Positions 24,661 to 36,709 of a stretch of DNA of 64,000 nt are shown here, piece by piece. The notes beneath the pieces were generated by a model that worked only from the letters and a program-made list of their open reading frames with translations, was not told the origin of the DNA and made no database searches. The DNA is from Lineus longissimus (taxonomy: Eukaryota; Nemertea; Pilidiophora; Heteronemertea; Lineidae). The stretch is from contig NC_088322.1 of the NCBI RefSeq assembly GCF_910592395.1, forward strand, positions 11,217,431-11,281,430. The letters run 5' to 3'. A program made the translations under genes and the position numbers. How positions within the stretch are numbered: position 1 is the first letter of the stretch; each line of letters opens with the position of its first letter.

Positions 24661-24990
24661 CAAAAACACATTTCAGTATCAGTCCTTAATAAAGCAAGTC
24701 TCCAAGCAGGCTACCGCCAATCTCCAAGCAAGTGTACCACATGATAACACGTCAACGAGTAGTCCCTGATAATGTGCGACTCTAGTTTGAAAGAAAATTT
24801 GATCTTCCGTCTCTGAGCGAGTATTCCACATGAACAAATTTCAGCAAGAAGTCCCTAATAGAGAGGGACTCCAGATTTTAAGCAGGCGTACTGCCAACCT
24901 CCATGCAAGTGTAACTCAAGTCTCCAAGCAAGTGTTCCACATGATCACATTTCAACAAGAAATCCCTCATCAAGCGATTCCAATACCTTC
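24661..24990 (-). repeat. degenerate ~90-bp tandem repeats over the M16 stop codon and 3' UTR
   Basis: Four degenerate copies of a unit with TTCARCAAGAAGTCCCT and CAAGTGTTCCACATGA begin near 24668, 24750, 24838 and 24947. The copy from 24947 upward overlaps the last coding exon of the M16 peptidase. Confidence 0.65.
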
Positions 24991-27900
24991 AAGTCTCGGC
25001 CAAACCTAGAAAGAAAAAATAAGATGAGGACTACTGTCAGTACTATATGCCAAATCATGTATATATTTGGTTTTCTTGGGCCCACCAGACATTTAGTACA
25101 AACATTGATTCCAGAATAAATTCACAATGCCCCAAGAATACTTCAGACTGATTTCAATCCTAGTCTTCGCTCTTCAATGGCACATTGCTTTGCCATCAGC
25201 TTGACTTACTCAGTTTTGAATCCCTCCTTGATCTCTGTGACCTTATTCGGATGACAGCAGACTGCAACATTGGCCTTATAAGGGTCAAACAAGGTAAGGA
25301 AGTACCTTGCACCGACAGTCTCAAGGTCATCGAGAGTCACTGCTGACACCTTCTGCAACAATTCTCTGGAAAAACAAGTGCAAATGATAACAAGCAGCAA
25401 ACTTTCTCACATATGATATATACACATTAGATACATCCTCCTCTCCTTAAAGGCCTACACCGTTCGTTAAAAAATTTGAATTTGCAATTGAATTTTAAAA
25501 TATCCAATTGCAAAAATACATACTAAATATAAATTTCAAAATTGCCGTTGTGTAGACTGATATACAAATACTATGAATACCAAGTTTAAACAAATTTCAA
25601 CATTGCCGTTGTGTAGACGATATACAAATACTATGAATATCAAGTTTAAACAAATTTCAACATTGCCGTTGTGTAGACTGATATACAAATACTATGAATA
25701 CCAAGTTTAAACAAATTTGTATTCACAATAACTGCACTACGGCGTTGTGTAGGAGGGGATTTCTATATAACTGGCCCACAAGTAATTACGAACGGCATAC
25801 CCCTTCGAAGTCAATGTTGGGCCCAACTTTTCATTGAATAAATCCAAAATAAATTAACTGCTTACCTATTGTAATTTTTGTGGACACCTCTGAAGTAGGA
25901 GAGCATAGATTGCACCGAAGCATCAGAAACACTTGTTTCTCTCTCGATGATTTCAAATATCAAGCTGCTTTTGCTCGTCTCCAGCTCAACATCGGTGAAC
26001 GGTGTGCGGTGGGAGAGATAGCCGTCCTGAAAGAATTAAGTCAGTCTGAATGGCGGACTTTATCCTGACCTAGGTGCATTGATCCAATAGACTAAACCAC
26101 AGAACACAGAAATTTTACCTTAATGGTTCATTTGAATTCGCCCAAAATTACGGGAAGTGTCGGCGTTGAGCAATGCTTGAGAGGAGACTTGTTTTAGTTA
26201 CTGATGCACGATAGGTCTTGCGAGTGCTTCAATTATGATTAGAAAATCACTAGAATACGAATGCACATTGGCAGACAATCACTCCAACCTTTCTGTTATG
26301 TATAATTTTTAGGTACATAAGGCACCGATTACGTAAGTTTCTAAACTTACAAATATCTCCTTGGCCTGTTTATATGCTGCGACAAGCTGTGAAGACTTGT
26401 ACAAGACAAAATAGAGTTGACCAGTCTCGGGCTGTACACTGATGCTGTAGTGATATGATAAGCCGAGACCACGTATCTGACGCCACATCGGGCCTTCTAG
26501 CTGCGTCAGGTACTGGATGTAGACCATGATAGCGGGCAGATCGGGATCCTCAAACGACTGCACGCATGGAACACTCTGCGTGAGGTAGCTCGATTCAACG
26601 CTACCGACGCCACAGATCAGGCCATGCAAGTTGGACATTTCGTTGTACAGCTCATACGAGGGCACAATGGAAATTCTGGAAATAATTTTAGATGAAAATT
26701 GTTACAAAGTGTTGCAAGTTGGTGTTCACATGTTAAGTACTCAAAAAACCGTTTTGATCCGAACCGAAACTATAATTTTGCAGGCCATGACAATTCTTGG
26801 TGACAAAAAAGGATCGAAACCTTTTTATTTACGAGTGGAGATGACCATGGCACATTGCTTCAGTTTCTGGCCTTCAATTTAGCTCCCCTCTGCAGAGTTT
26901 GGTGAGAACACCAACTCCGCCAGTTTGGAATCAATGCCTTAAATCAAGGTAGAGGCAATCCAAGAACCTTACTCGGTATCCCCAGAGGGCGTCTCCAATC
27001 CCTTGGGAAGGAAATATTTCCATGGCGACTGAGGTGTCGTGTCCATTGACAACTTCTCGACGTCGGCCGCCATGTGCACGATGAAGTTTGACGGTTTCGT
27101 CAATGTCTCACCGAGCCTCTTGAGGCAGTCGAGGATCTGGAGTGAAGAGCAAGACACAATACGATGAGACTATCAGGGCAACATAGCGGACCTGCGTTAC
27201 AATTTATATCACAATCGGTTGATTAGTATATCATCTACACAACGGCAATGTTGAAATTTGTTTAAACTTGGTATTCATAGTACATGTATTTGTATATGGG
27301 CCTACACAACGGCAATGTTGAAATTTGTTTAAACTTGGTATTCATAGTATTTGTATATCAGTCTACACAACGGCAATGTCGAAATTTGTTTAAACTTGGT
27401 ATTCATAGTATTTGTATATCAGTCTACACAACGGCAATGTTGAAATTTATATTTAGTATGTATTTTTGCAATTGAACATTTTAAAATTCAATTACAAATT
27501 CAAAAATTTAAACGAACGGCGTAAGCCTTTAACCATTATGCCACTGACCTTCCTTCTTTTATTATTGAAATTGATATCAAATGTATCCGAAATACTTAAC
27601 CCTCGAATCAAAAACATGCCACAGGCAAATATGCCAAAAGATCAAGGAACTAAAGATGCCAAGAGATCAAGGAATTAAAGATGATGAAAATGTTAAACAA
27701 TGCTTACTTCTTGAGGGTCCTTTTCGAGATTCTCCAAAGTCTTCATGAGGAACTTCTGCTGCCTCATCATGTTAGTAGCCCACTGGTTACTCTCTGCAAA
27801 CAAAACACAAACAGTCGCAAATTGCCCTACTTTCTGCTTTGTGAAAGCTGCCCACAGCCTGTGCTCAGGTGTCCTGTGAGCTGTGTGCAGCTCTTATTGA

Positions 27901-30900
27901 AATACGCAGCAATCTGCACTTACACTTATTGAAGTATGCAACAACTTGCATTTAAATGCACTTACTCTTATCATAGTTCAATCCTCCCAACATTGTTTTC
28001 ACCACCATCCCCCCATTCCTCTTCAGACGAGACACATCGTTAGACATCTTCGTGGCGATGATTCTCACACGTTCTTCCTTGAACTTCACCTCATACATGA
28101 GATCGTGCAGCCACTGGACACCCTTCTCGTACTTCTCCCTCTCAACCTGCCGACACAACAGTAGAAATCCCATAGCATGTACAGAGAGGAGGCAATGCCA
28201 AACAGATTTCAGGGTCCGGAGTAAAAGACTAAAAATACAAACTTCCCGAAAAGTTCAGTGTTTCGCACAGATTATTTTGCTCTACTATCTTCACAACCAA
28301 TTTGAAGATTTTCGCTAAGCTTTTATGATAAATAGGAGATTTTAACTAATGAAAGGTTGCTAGCTTGATCTCTGGATTCGATTTGTCTCGTTTTGAAAAC
28401 AAACCTTTCAAGGAGAACTAACCTTGATATTGAGATTTGCACTCTGTGCAAAATCTCCACAGCTGAACCGATGGCCAAAGATTCCTACCCCAGACTGAAT
28501 GGAGAGTGTGTCAGCAGCGAGCTCAGCAATCACATCTTCATGGTTCACAAGCTCTGGAACAAATCAGAAGGAAATATTTTGAGTTGAACCCCGAGCATCC
28601 ACAAAGAAATGTTTTGAATGGAAAATCAGTTCTACCTTGGGCCAAGTTTGCTATTTTTCAATGATATGATGGGGAAATTCAAGATTTGGAAGTATCCTTA
28701 TTTAGTGACGAGATGTATCCATGCGAATGCAATCAACTTTACACTTATCAACCGCCAATTCCCGATCTCCAAAATCATAACCTCAGCTACAAATGTACTT
28801 AACACAGCTTGGCACGACATCGATAGTAAAGTCATTTCTCCTGCACATGCCTAAGAAACTTTGATGAGAGTCAAGGGAAGAGCAACACGAGAAATGGTAC
28901 CTTTCAGTACTGTGGGCAGATTAAGAAATGTTACCTCCGTTCCTCATGATTGGCGACTCCAGGATGACCTCCAAATATAATGGCAGATACAGACGCAGCT
29001 CCTGTGGAATGGTTTTGCAGTTGAACAACACAGTCATCTGTAGACAAAATAAAACATACTTGTAACAATCACTGATGCCGATCACTTGTGGTCACTGAAC
29101 TCTTTCTGTCGTTGACACAATGATATTTAAGTTGTGTAGCTGTGACATCATTTTCATGTTTATGGCAGCCATTGTGGTGCAGTGCCCTCTATCTTTAGTT
29201 TCGTATCAAATCTTAAAGGGGGACTATAGGCAGGAGCAGTGGGGTTAAAATTACCATCTTTCGGTGACTACTATGCACAGTAAGGGCACTGGGTTATGTT
29301 AGATTCAGCACTAAATATATCCATTGTACAAGCATGAATAGTTTTGACGTAATTTGCGATGGGAGAGACCCCTATTGGCAACTTTGTGTAACTTTATCTT
29401 GCCTGCCTAACAGCTGCCTATAGTGTCCCTTTAAAACCTCGCATTACCTGGATAAAATTTGTGCGGATATCGTCGAGCTGAAATGCTACTGGCACGGCTG
29501 CCAGCGGAAACAACTTGTTGGCATTAGCAGTGGCTTTCACATGATTGCTGGAAGGTTTGAGAGGATGGAATTTGATGCACGACACGCTGGGCACATCGAC
29601 ACTAGTGATCACATCTTCAGGTGGCTCCAACTGCAGAGAAAGCAAAATGAAAATACCCAATGATAATAAACTTAACGGCAACGTAAAATTCCAGAGGGGT
29701 CAGTCTTGAGGTAGGAGTTGATAACAAAATTCATAGTAAGTCTAACATGTCCGACAAGACAATGAATTCAAGTGGTGTAGGTTTGTAAAGGATGCCTTGC
29801 CCTTGCCATTAGTCACATCGACGTCTTAAAACGTTATACCTCATTTTCCTCAGTAGCTTTCTTCAACTTTTCTTCAAGTTCTTTCAAACCATTCTGACCC
29901 AGTTCCTCCTGTTGCTTAGCAACTCTCTCCTTCTCCACCTTGCCCATCTCCTCCATCAGCTGTTGGCTCGGATTGCCAATTATCTGAAAATGAAGTGATT
30001 GTGCACTGTGTTTATTACATGAGATCTCAACTGACATCTTGGTACTGACAACTGAGGGGTCCATATCAAAGTCAAATAAACATTGAAGCATCATTCGCCT
30101 ACCCCTATTAACGTAATTAGACAAACATTACCGGTAAACCAAAAACAACCATTCGTGGCCCGATCTATTATAAGGGAAACACTCGCGCAAAGAAACACCA
30201 ACAGATAATACACCGGCCCCTCATGATCTCCCCCACTCCTACTTCAAATACGGAGAGCACAGTCGCACTCTAAGTCACACACCATGTGACCATGTTCGAC
30301 TTACCGAAACATATGGCTTTCCAACGAAGAATTCCTTCACCATATCAACCCAATATTCAGCCGCATTCTTTCTGAGCTTTCGGAAGCTTTCTATTTGGCT
30401 GAATCGTTCTGAAAACTGGTTGAAAGAGAGAGAGCATGTCAATCAGTTGTTGCTGATGAAGAAACCAAAATTACTTTCTTAATCTGCCAAAATATCAATT
30501 GTGACCTTTTGTACTTTTAAAAATTCTTTTTTCATTGACAAGGTTAATCAGAACACAGGATGCTATCGATGGAAGCAGCAGTATTATGACTTACATCTTC
30601 TTTTGAATCTCCATACAAGAAATCACCAATACATATAAAAGCAAACGTGTCATGGGGTTGGGTCTCGAGCTGTAAAAGATAAGAAGAAAATGTATGTTAA
30701 ATAAAATCATCTATTGAAAGAGTTGGGAAAACACACCAATCCTTTTAAAGAGGGTCAGTGTAAGCAGGGCAAAATAAGTGCTAACAAAGTTACCACTTCT
30801 GCTCCGGTCTTGCCTTCGAGGCCTTTGCTCTTCTGTGAACTGGTAAAGTTTCCTTCATCGTTTTTCAATCCCTGGCAATCTTAGACAGTTCCTGTCGAGT

Positions 30901-33900
30901 GTCCAATGGCCTAGAAATGTCACTCCTCAGGTACCCCGGGCCAGCTGACTTTTTTCTTTTTACTCTCACACAGCCACCCACTGAAAGACACTCCTTGTTC
31001 TGCATACTTACATGGTCATATGATTCTAACACGCGTCTCTGAATCACATTTCCCATGCGTTTCATGTCAATCTCTTCCTTCTTGTCGACGATATTCTTCA
31101 GCAGCGCCAGGAGTCTGAAGGATAATAGCATAAGAATTTGAGTCCCGAGTCCAAAGATAAAACTAAAAGTCTCTTTGAGGGAGTTCAGACTCGTTCGATG
31201 CAATTGAAACACGGACTACGACTGATGCAGAATGTTTGTTAGCAGATAAGCTAGCTAGTGCTGGCTTCCAATTACCAGGACTTGTTGTCCTTGATGTTGA
31301 GACCGAGCAGAATGTTGGATGAAACTCGCATATTTGATGAGCCATACGACCAAAACTGGAATATATGCACCTACCTTTCTTTGATTTGGCCAAGCTTTGG
31401 CTTGGGAACATTCTCAAAATATATGTACACACAAGCTTCATTGTTCTCGATGATGGAATATCGAACCTGAAATTCCATGAATAGTATACATGAAGCGAAT
31501 TGTGAAACACACTTTTTACACAGACAGAGGCTTACTGGTTAATGATGATACCTTTTACCGAAACCAATCCAGAAGAATCTGTAAAAACAGACCAATGACT
31601 GTTTTCTCTTGCCAAACCAATTGAAATGTATGTACTAAATATAAATTTCAACATTGCCGTTGTGTAGGCTGATATACAAATACTATGAATACCAAGTTCA
31701 AATAAATTTCAACATTGCCGTTGTGTAGGCTGATATACAAATACTATGAATACCAAGTTTAAACAAATTTCAACATTGCCGTTGTGTAGGCCGATATACA
31801 AATACTATGAATACCAAGTTTAACTATAAATTCGTATTCATAATAACTGCACTACAGCATTGTGTATACTATTAGTGTATTTCTTTTTAACTGGACCACA
31901 AGTAATTACGAACGATGTACCCCATAACGAACTGATTAGCTTGTTGGCTAACAAAATGACGTCACAACAGCCACCTACCTTACTACAAAAAGGTTCATCT
32001 AACTCAACAAAATCGCGCTGCAGAGGTGCAATAGCTGTGTCAGTGAGATACTCCATTAGGACCATCAAGGCCGTCATCTTGAACTGATCCTTCGCCATGG
32101 GACCCCTCCACGCTGTTATCACTATGCCATGGTCCTCATCATCTGATGGGTAATGCACGTACTTCTCCTCGCTTGATTCCAGAGGCGGCACGGAGCTCTG
32201 CCAAGGCCTAACGTGCGGAGATCTCTCACCCTGAAAGAAGATTGATTAATCCATTTATTGCGTTGGCTTCCCACCAGGGTTTCTGGAATCAGGGCTGGCA
32301 TTTCTCTGTCTAGTATCATGTTGACAGACAACACAGTAACAATTTTTTGGGCTGGGACAGCTAAAGAGGAACGAAACTTTTCTGTTAGGCCTTATTGTTA
32401 CAGATCAACCATACCTTTTTCTCAATCTTGTCCTCAAAAGTTTTCAGAGCTTCAAATACATCTTCAGCCTTCACCTGGCCCGTTATCACCAGACACAGAT
32501 TCTCTGGCCGATAAAACTCCTTGTGGTAATTACAAACCTGAAATCAATGACTCAGTTGATAAGTTATACAAGTGTCGATTTCTTAAAAACATTTTTTGTT
32601 TAATTTCTTTCTGAAAATGCAGCATAACATGGGGCATTTTGTAAATCGGTAGCATCTAATTCTAATTCTCTCTGCACTTACTTTTTCATGTGACGTGCTT
32701 GTCCTCAGTTCTTCCAACATTCCGCCCGTTTCAGACTTGTACCCACAATGCCCTGGGTACAGGCTCCTCAGCATGCTTAGGTAAGTGCGACTCTCCCCGC
32801 TGTTCTCGCGAGCCTGCATCTCACAGTAGACCACCCCAGCATCATCACCCTCTCCGTTTACATGGTGCACCTCAGTGATGTAGCCAGATTCCTTGAAACA
32901 CATAGTTGGGAGAAAGTTTTTTTAAAACTAAGTATACCCCCTCCTCCTCGAAGGTTCTGCTCCTCTAAGTCAAAATGCTCATCGCTGTTCCAAAATTCCA
33001 AAAATTACTGCCAAACCCCAAAAACATGCATTTTCTGATTAAGATCAATAGCAGAGACGTACATGTACTCTGACATTCCTGAAATTCCGAGGAACTCCAA
33101 CAGCTTGCCATGACGAAATGAAAAAATAATTTTTGAGTTCAGATGTTTACTCACTGTTATGGTTGGATAGAGGACGTGGTCTAGATAGATAGGCATGAGC
33201 TTGAGGAAGCCCTCACTGCCAGCATTAGTCATGGTGTAGCACGTGTGGTCTGTGTCAGTCCAAGCGTTGGTCCCAGAGGCAAGGCAACGGTTCGCAAGCA
33301 GATCGAGAACTCCCTGGAAAGAGGCAGCAAAATTATCTATCAACTTGTCAAAGATCAATTGCAAGTTAGAGAATTAAAATTGTGCCTTTGTGCTAAGAAT
33401 GTAAATGAACTTCATACAACGATATCATGAATCTAATTTGCAATTAGCAATATCAAAATCTTTGCAAGTTGAACATTAGTCAAACAAAGGATGCATCTTT
33501 CCTCTCCCAACACAACATTTATACCGTACCAATGCCCACGGTAGCCGCTGGCCAAATGTTAACCTTAAACTACCAACCTTGTATGGGTAATCCTCACTCC
33601 CCATAAACACGAGATGCTCGAGAGTATGGGGAAGACCATCATCATCATGAGCTTCCGTTGCTGAAAAAAAGAACTAAAATGAAATAATAATTTTAATGAC
33701 GAAGCATGCCACAGATGATAAGATGTCCTGATTTTTCATCTCCACAAAAAGGGTCAAACCATGCGCGAGTTAGTTATGGTCATGCATGCATGGCTGGGCT
33801 AAGAAAATGAGGCCTTGTGGTCCTTGTGGTCGTGAGCTGTATACAACACTTTGACCCAAGAATATGGCCCGGAAGTGGTGACGGTACATTTTAGACAATG

Positions 33901-34459
33901 GGAGACTGATATAATGTGGAACCTGCTAATGGGCAAAGCTGTTGAATCTGCCAACTGGCAAATCGAGGATGCAATCATTCCTGATTCCACATTTTAGCAG
34001 TCTTTCATTGCCACTAAAACGTACCGTTGGCGTTGCCACTACCGGCCCTAACCGGGGCCGGGGCCCGGGCCAACTTGTCTAAAGCGTACCGTCGCCACTT
34101 CCGGGCCAACTCTATAAGTGTTGTATTGGGATGGTGCTGTGTGGCACTGTTGCAGTGCTTGGTGGGATGGCACAATCATGAATACGAGTATACTCAGGAT
34201 ATATCGATGATAACTTTGAAAACCTGGTGATGGTGGCGCCATCTGTTCTGCAAGAAAACTGGCTGGCTGGGCTGCGTAGATATCGTGTCTGTCAGAAATA
34301 CCAACCAAGACAAAAATAGCCATTGACAATGGGTCCATCAACTTCTGCGATACATAACGTCAATCCCGATCGCTTTGATCTGTATTTAGTCACAGGAATT
34401 CCATTGGAACCATTCACTTTTATGGTGGACAAAATTTCGTAGTCGTCACTGGCGGCCAT
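24945..34459 (-). CDS. M16 zinc metallopeptidase, C05D11.1/presequence-protease-like
   Basis: Inverzincin peptidase cleaving peptides in an enclosed chamber. Twenty-two phase-compatible exons: 34459-34306, 33660-33578, 33313-33155, 32891-32682, 32537-32415, 32230-31979, 31466-31375, 31114-31012, 30832-30794, 30669-30595, 30415-30305, 29983-29840, 29630-29448, 29037-28935, 28553-28423, 28146-27966, 27793-27708, 27136-26973, 26675-26351, 26026-25866, 25365-25210, 25005-24945. Sum 3096 nt (1031 aa plus stop). Zinc motif HTLEH at 63-67 inside ATEAHDDDGLPHTLEHLVFM; likely third ligand E156 in GVVYCEMQ, spaced as in PreP-type enzymes. A further conserved phrase, FYRPENLCLVITGQV, follows. A charged linker (KEELEEKLKKATEENE-like) sits in exon 12, between the two halves. 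No mitochondrial presequence is evident from the ATG at 34459 (MAASDDYEIL), so a cytosolic site is likely. The substrate is unknown. Confidence 0.95.
25447..25807 (-). mobile_element. TTAA/CGTTCG MITE with 61-bp array
   Basis: Near-complete copy from TTAAAGGCCTACACCGTTCG to AACGGCATACCCC, with about three 61-bp units (CATTGCCGTTGTGTAG, then ACTATGAATACCAAG). Lies in an M16 intron. Confidence 0.9.
27230..27532 (+). mobile_element. TTAA/CGTTCG MITE with 61-bp array, 5'-truncated
   Basis: About three and a half 61-bp units followed by the family right end AACGAACGGCGTAAGCC and TTTAA at 27532. Lies in an M16 intron. Confidence 0.85.
29213..29434. mobile_element. TTAA-flanked MITE with CTATAGGCAG inverted ends
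   Basis: AGGGGGACTATAGGCAG (left) and CTGCCTATAGTGTCCCT (right) are inverted ends, each flanked by TTAA (29213-29216 and 29431-29434), as expected for a piggyBac-type target site. A related partial copy with GAGACCCCTAT-like blocks is at about 7940-8107. Confidence 0.75.
31620..31925 (-). mobile_element. TTAA/CGTTCG MITE with 61-bp array
   Basis: Three 61-bp units (CATTGCCGTTGTGTAGGC, then ATACCAAGTTTAA) and the family end AATTACGAACGATGTACCCC. Lies in an M16 intron. Confidence 0.85.
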
Positions 34460-35599
34460 GACACTTTTGAGGGGTTGGTTCAAAACCTGGTTTTGGGTTT
34501 GGCACCGCCATGCCTGGAAATAATTAGACTCCCGGGGCAGTCCATTGCGTCATTCTAATTGGGTCTGGTTAATAGGGTCAGAAACGAGGCCAGTCCACTG
34601 CGTCCGGGGTGTAGGTGTATGTGGGGGTCTACTTTGGAAAAAAGGGACATCCACCACTTTTTACATTAGGCCTATAGGCCTATATCAATTTCGTGACAGA
34701 CACACATCACAATCACATCAACCTCTGTCACAATTGAGATTTAGAATGTGCGTGTGAACACCGAATAACCACTACCGGTCGGTTAATTACCAAAATGTCA
34801 TGCAAAATCCATTCACACATTTCCTTGGCCAATGCCCCCTGCTCATAATTACTTGCTCGAGTATGGGTATCACAATTGTAACTTTCTCCATGTAAAGGTC
34901 CTAGAATCTTTCTAATTCTAACCCAAAATTGTCTGTTTCAAAGTTAACATCGATCAATGACCTGAAATCTCAGTGCTCTCGATCAATAGTCATGACAGTA
35001 GTTGTACGAGTAGTCCGATCAGCTGATGATAAACATTGCTTGCATTTGCGTAGGGATAAATATCTACAGAAAACCAGACAAAATAGGCCAAAAGTCCATT
35101 GCATGACGTCGTTAATGACTATTTTGCATGTAGGCCAAACTAGGAAGTAGATATCCGATAGGCCAATTTTTTAAAATCTAGCGCAAATACGTCTGTTGAT
35201 CCTTCAGGACCGAAGAAAAAGTAGTGGATTATAAGCCAGGTTGTATTGCATCATCATATTCTAGTGTGGCTGCTTTCGCTCGAGGTACTCTAGTGTTGCT
35301 CTTCGATCAAGGCATCGTAGTGTGGCTGCTCGACCCGGCTGCTCGATGAGAATACCGGATGTGGCTGCGTCGTCACAGAAGATAAAACTGACCTTAATAG
35401 GTACTTTTGATCTGTGTGTAAGAGAGAACTACATTTTATTTCGAACTGAAAGAAGTACTGTTCTTCACGTTGAATTTTTAAAGGAGTTGAAACAGTCAAG
35501 AGGATTCTAGAACTGTAAAAACAGGACTAACGCTATCAGTTATCAAGACGATTGTTATAGGCTACTCAAGAAATCGCTTTTTGCTCAAAAGGTCAAGGA
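34460..35599. promoter_or_regulatory. putative bidirectional promoter interval
   Basis: The M16 gene starts leftward at 34459 and the four-pass protein gene starts rightward at 35600, so this 1.1-kb interval must hold both promoters unless unseen 5' exons exist. No clear TATA box was seen. A small repeat of GTGTGGCTGCT occurs at 35263-35345. Inferred from gene layout only. Confidence 0.4.
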
Positions 35600-36709
35600 A
35601 TGGCGTCCAACTATCCCCCACCTTATGGATATCTAGAGGCGGGTGGAGCTGATGGTTATGCGGTAGGTGGAGGTGTCGCCTCGCCCCCGGGTTATGAAGC
35701 AGTTCGTCTTGCACCGTATCCAATCACACCAAACGGGCAATATGGAATGCCACAGCCGCAGTTTTCGCCAATACCAATACACCCCCAGCGACAAGCTCCC
35801 ACGGTTGTTAATGCCGATGTTCATCGTCCTGCTGAGTACGAGCAAGGCAAGTTTAACCACTTCGTCGACTTTGCACCGGGAACTCCTAACTCAAGCCAGG
35901 AACACCACACACCTTCACACCTGACACCATCGGCACCTTTAGCAACTATCTGTCCGACAGTGCCAGAGCTCTCCGTGACTGTGTGCGATGATGAGGAAGT
36001 GCGACTTCTGCAAGATCATCAACCCGGCGATGGGAGGCCTGATCGTCGCAAAGGTCGAGGCCAGCAGATTGATGGTTCGGCTTTATTGGGTACAAGACAC
36101 AGGGACTATAGGAGCATCACTAACAGAAGCCAAACAAACACCAGTAGCGATGACGGCGACACATCGGGCAGGGATATCATCCCTCGTTTGGTGAAGAAAT
36201 CAGAGAACTACCGCGACAGAATCAGAAACCTTTTCTACATAACATTCTCTTGCAGTTTTGTGGTGTTCGTCATTGGGATTCTTGCTATCTTGTTCCCACC
36301 GTACCTGACGTTCTATTTTGGCATCAGTGAAGTTGTTGTCGGACTCGTGCTGATGGCGTTTGCGCTTCGTATCTGTCTGCAAAACAAGAGAGACGTAGCC
36401 CGTGTCCCCGTTGGTGCTGTGGTCCTCGCGAAGATGGCTGGTTTTGTGAGTGTAGTTCTCCTGCTATCATGCTGTGTCAGTGTATGCGCCGACGCCGTCT
36501 TTCTAGCAACATGCACTCAGCTTCAACACGAGTACATTTGCCCAGAGCAATGGGAGCGCTTGCCAATCAACTATGATCACGCTTTATTTCGCGTAGTATC
36601 ACAGGTTTTAGCGTTGATAAATGCAATTACCATGGCTATAACATTTTATCTGCAGATGCATTTTCTTGACAGGCGTAATGAATTGAACCCAAACATTGCC
36701 CCTTTTTAA
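35600..36709 (+). CDS. intronless four-pass membrane protein with proline-rich N-terminus
   Basis: 369 residues from an ATG in good context (AAGGAATGG). Residues 1-125 are rich in Pro, Gly, Tyr and His and begin with a PPPY motif (6-9), a typical WW-domain ligand, followed by PPGY at 29-32. An acidic/Ser-rich stretch (about 128-190) leads to four hydrophobic segments at about 211-233, 238-260, 273-303 and 329-353, with short loops and a Cys-bearing loop (CTQLQHEYICPEQW) between the last two. The layout is like MS4A-type four-span proteins, but I do not recognise a named family. Both ends are predicted to be cytosolic. Transcribed divergently from the M16 gene. Confidence 0.85.
   Translation: MASNYPPPYGYLEAGGADGYAVGGGVASPPGYEAVRLAPYPITPNGQYGMPQPQFSPIPIHPQRQAPTVVNADVHRPAEYEQGKFNHFVDFAPGTPNSSQEHHTPSHLTPSAPLATICPTVPELSVTVCDDEEVRLLQDHQPGDGRPDRRKGRGQQIDGSALLGTRHRDYRSITNRSQTNTSSDDGDTSGRDIIPRLVKKSENYRDRIRNLFYITFSCSFVVFVIGILAILFPPYLTFYFGISEVVVGLVLMAFALRICLQNKRDVARVPVGAVVLAKMAGFVSVVLLLSCCVSVCADAVFLATCTQLQHEYICPEQWERLPINYDHALFRVVSQVLALINAITMAITFYLQMHFLDRRNELNPNIAPF

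Noticed and set aside
34460-34483. Longer N-terminus for the M16 peptidase
   Set aside because: The upstream codon is TTG, not ATG; the ATG at 34459 leads straight into the conserved sequence.
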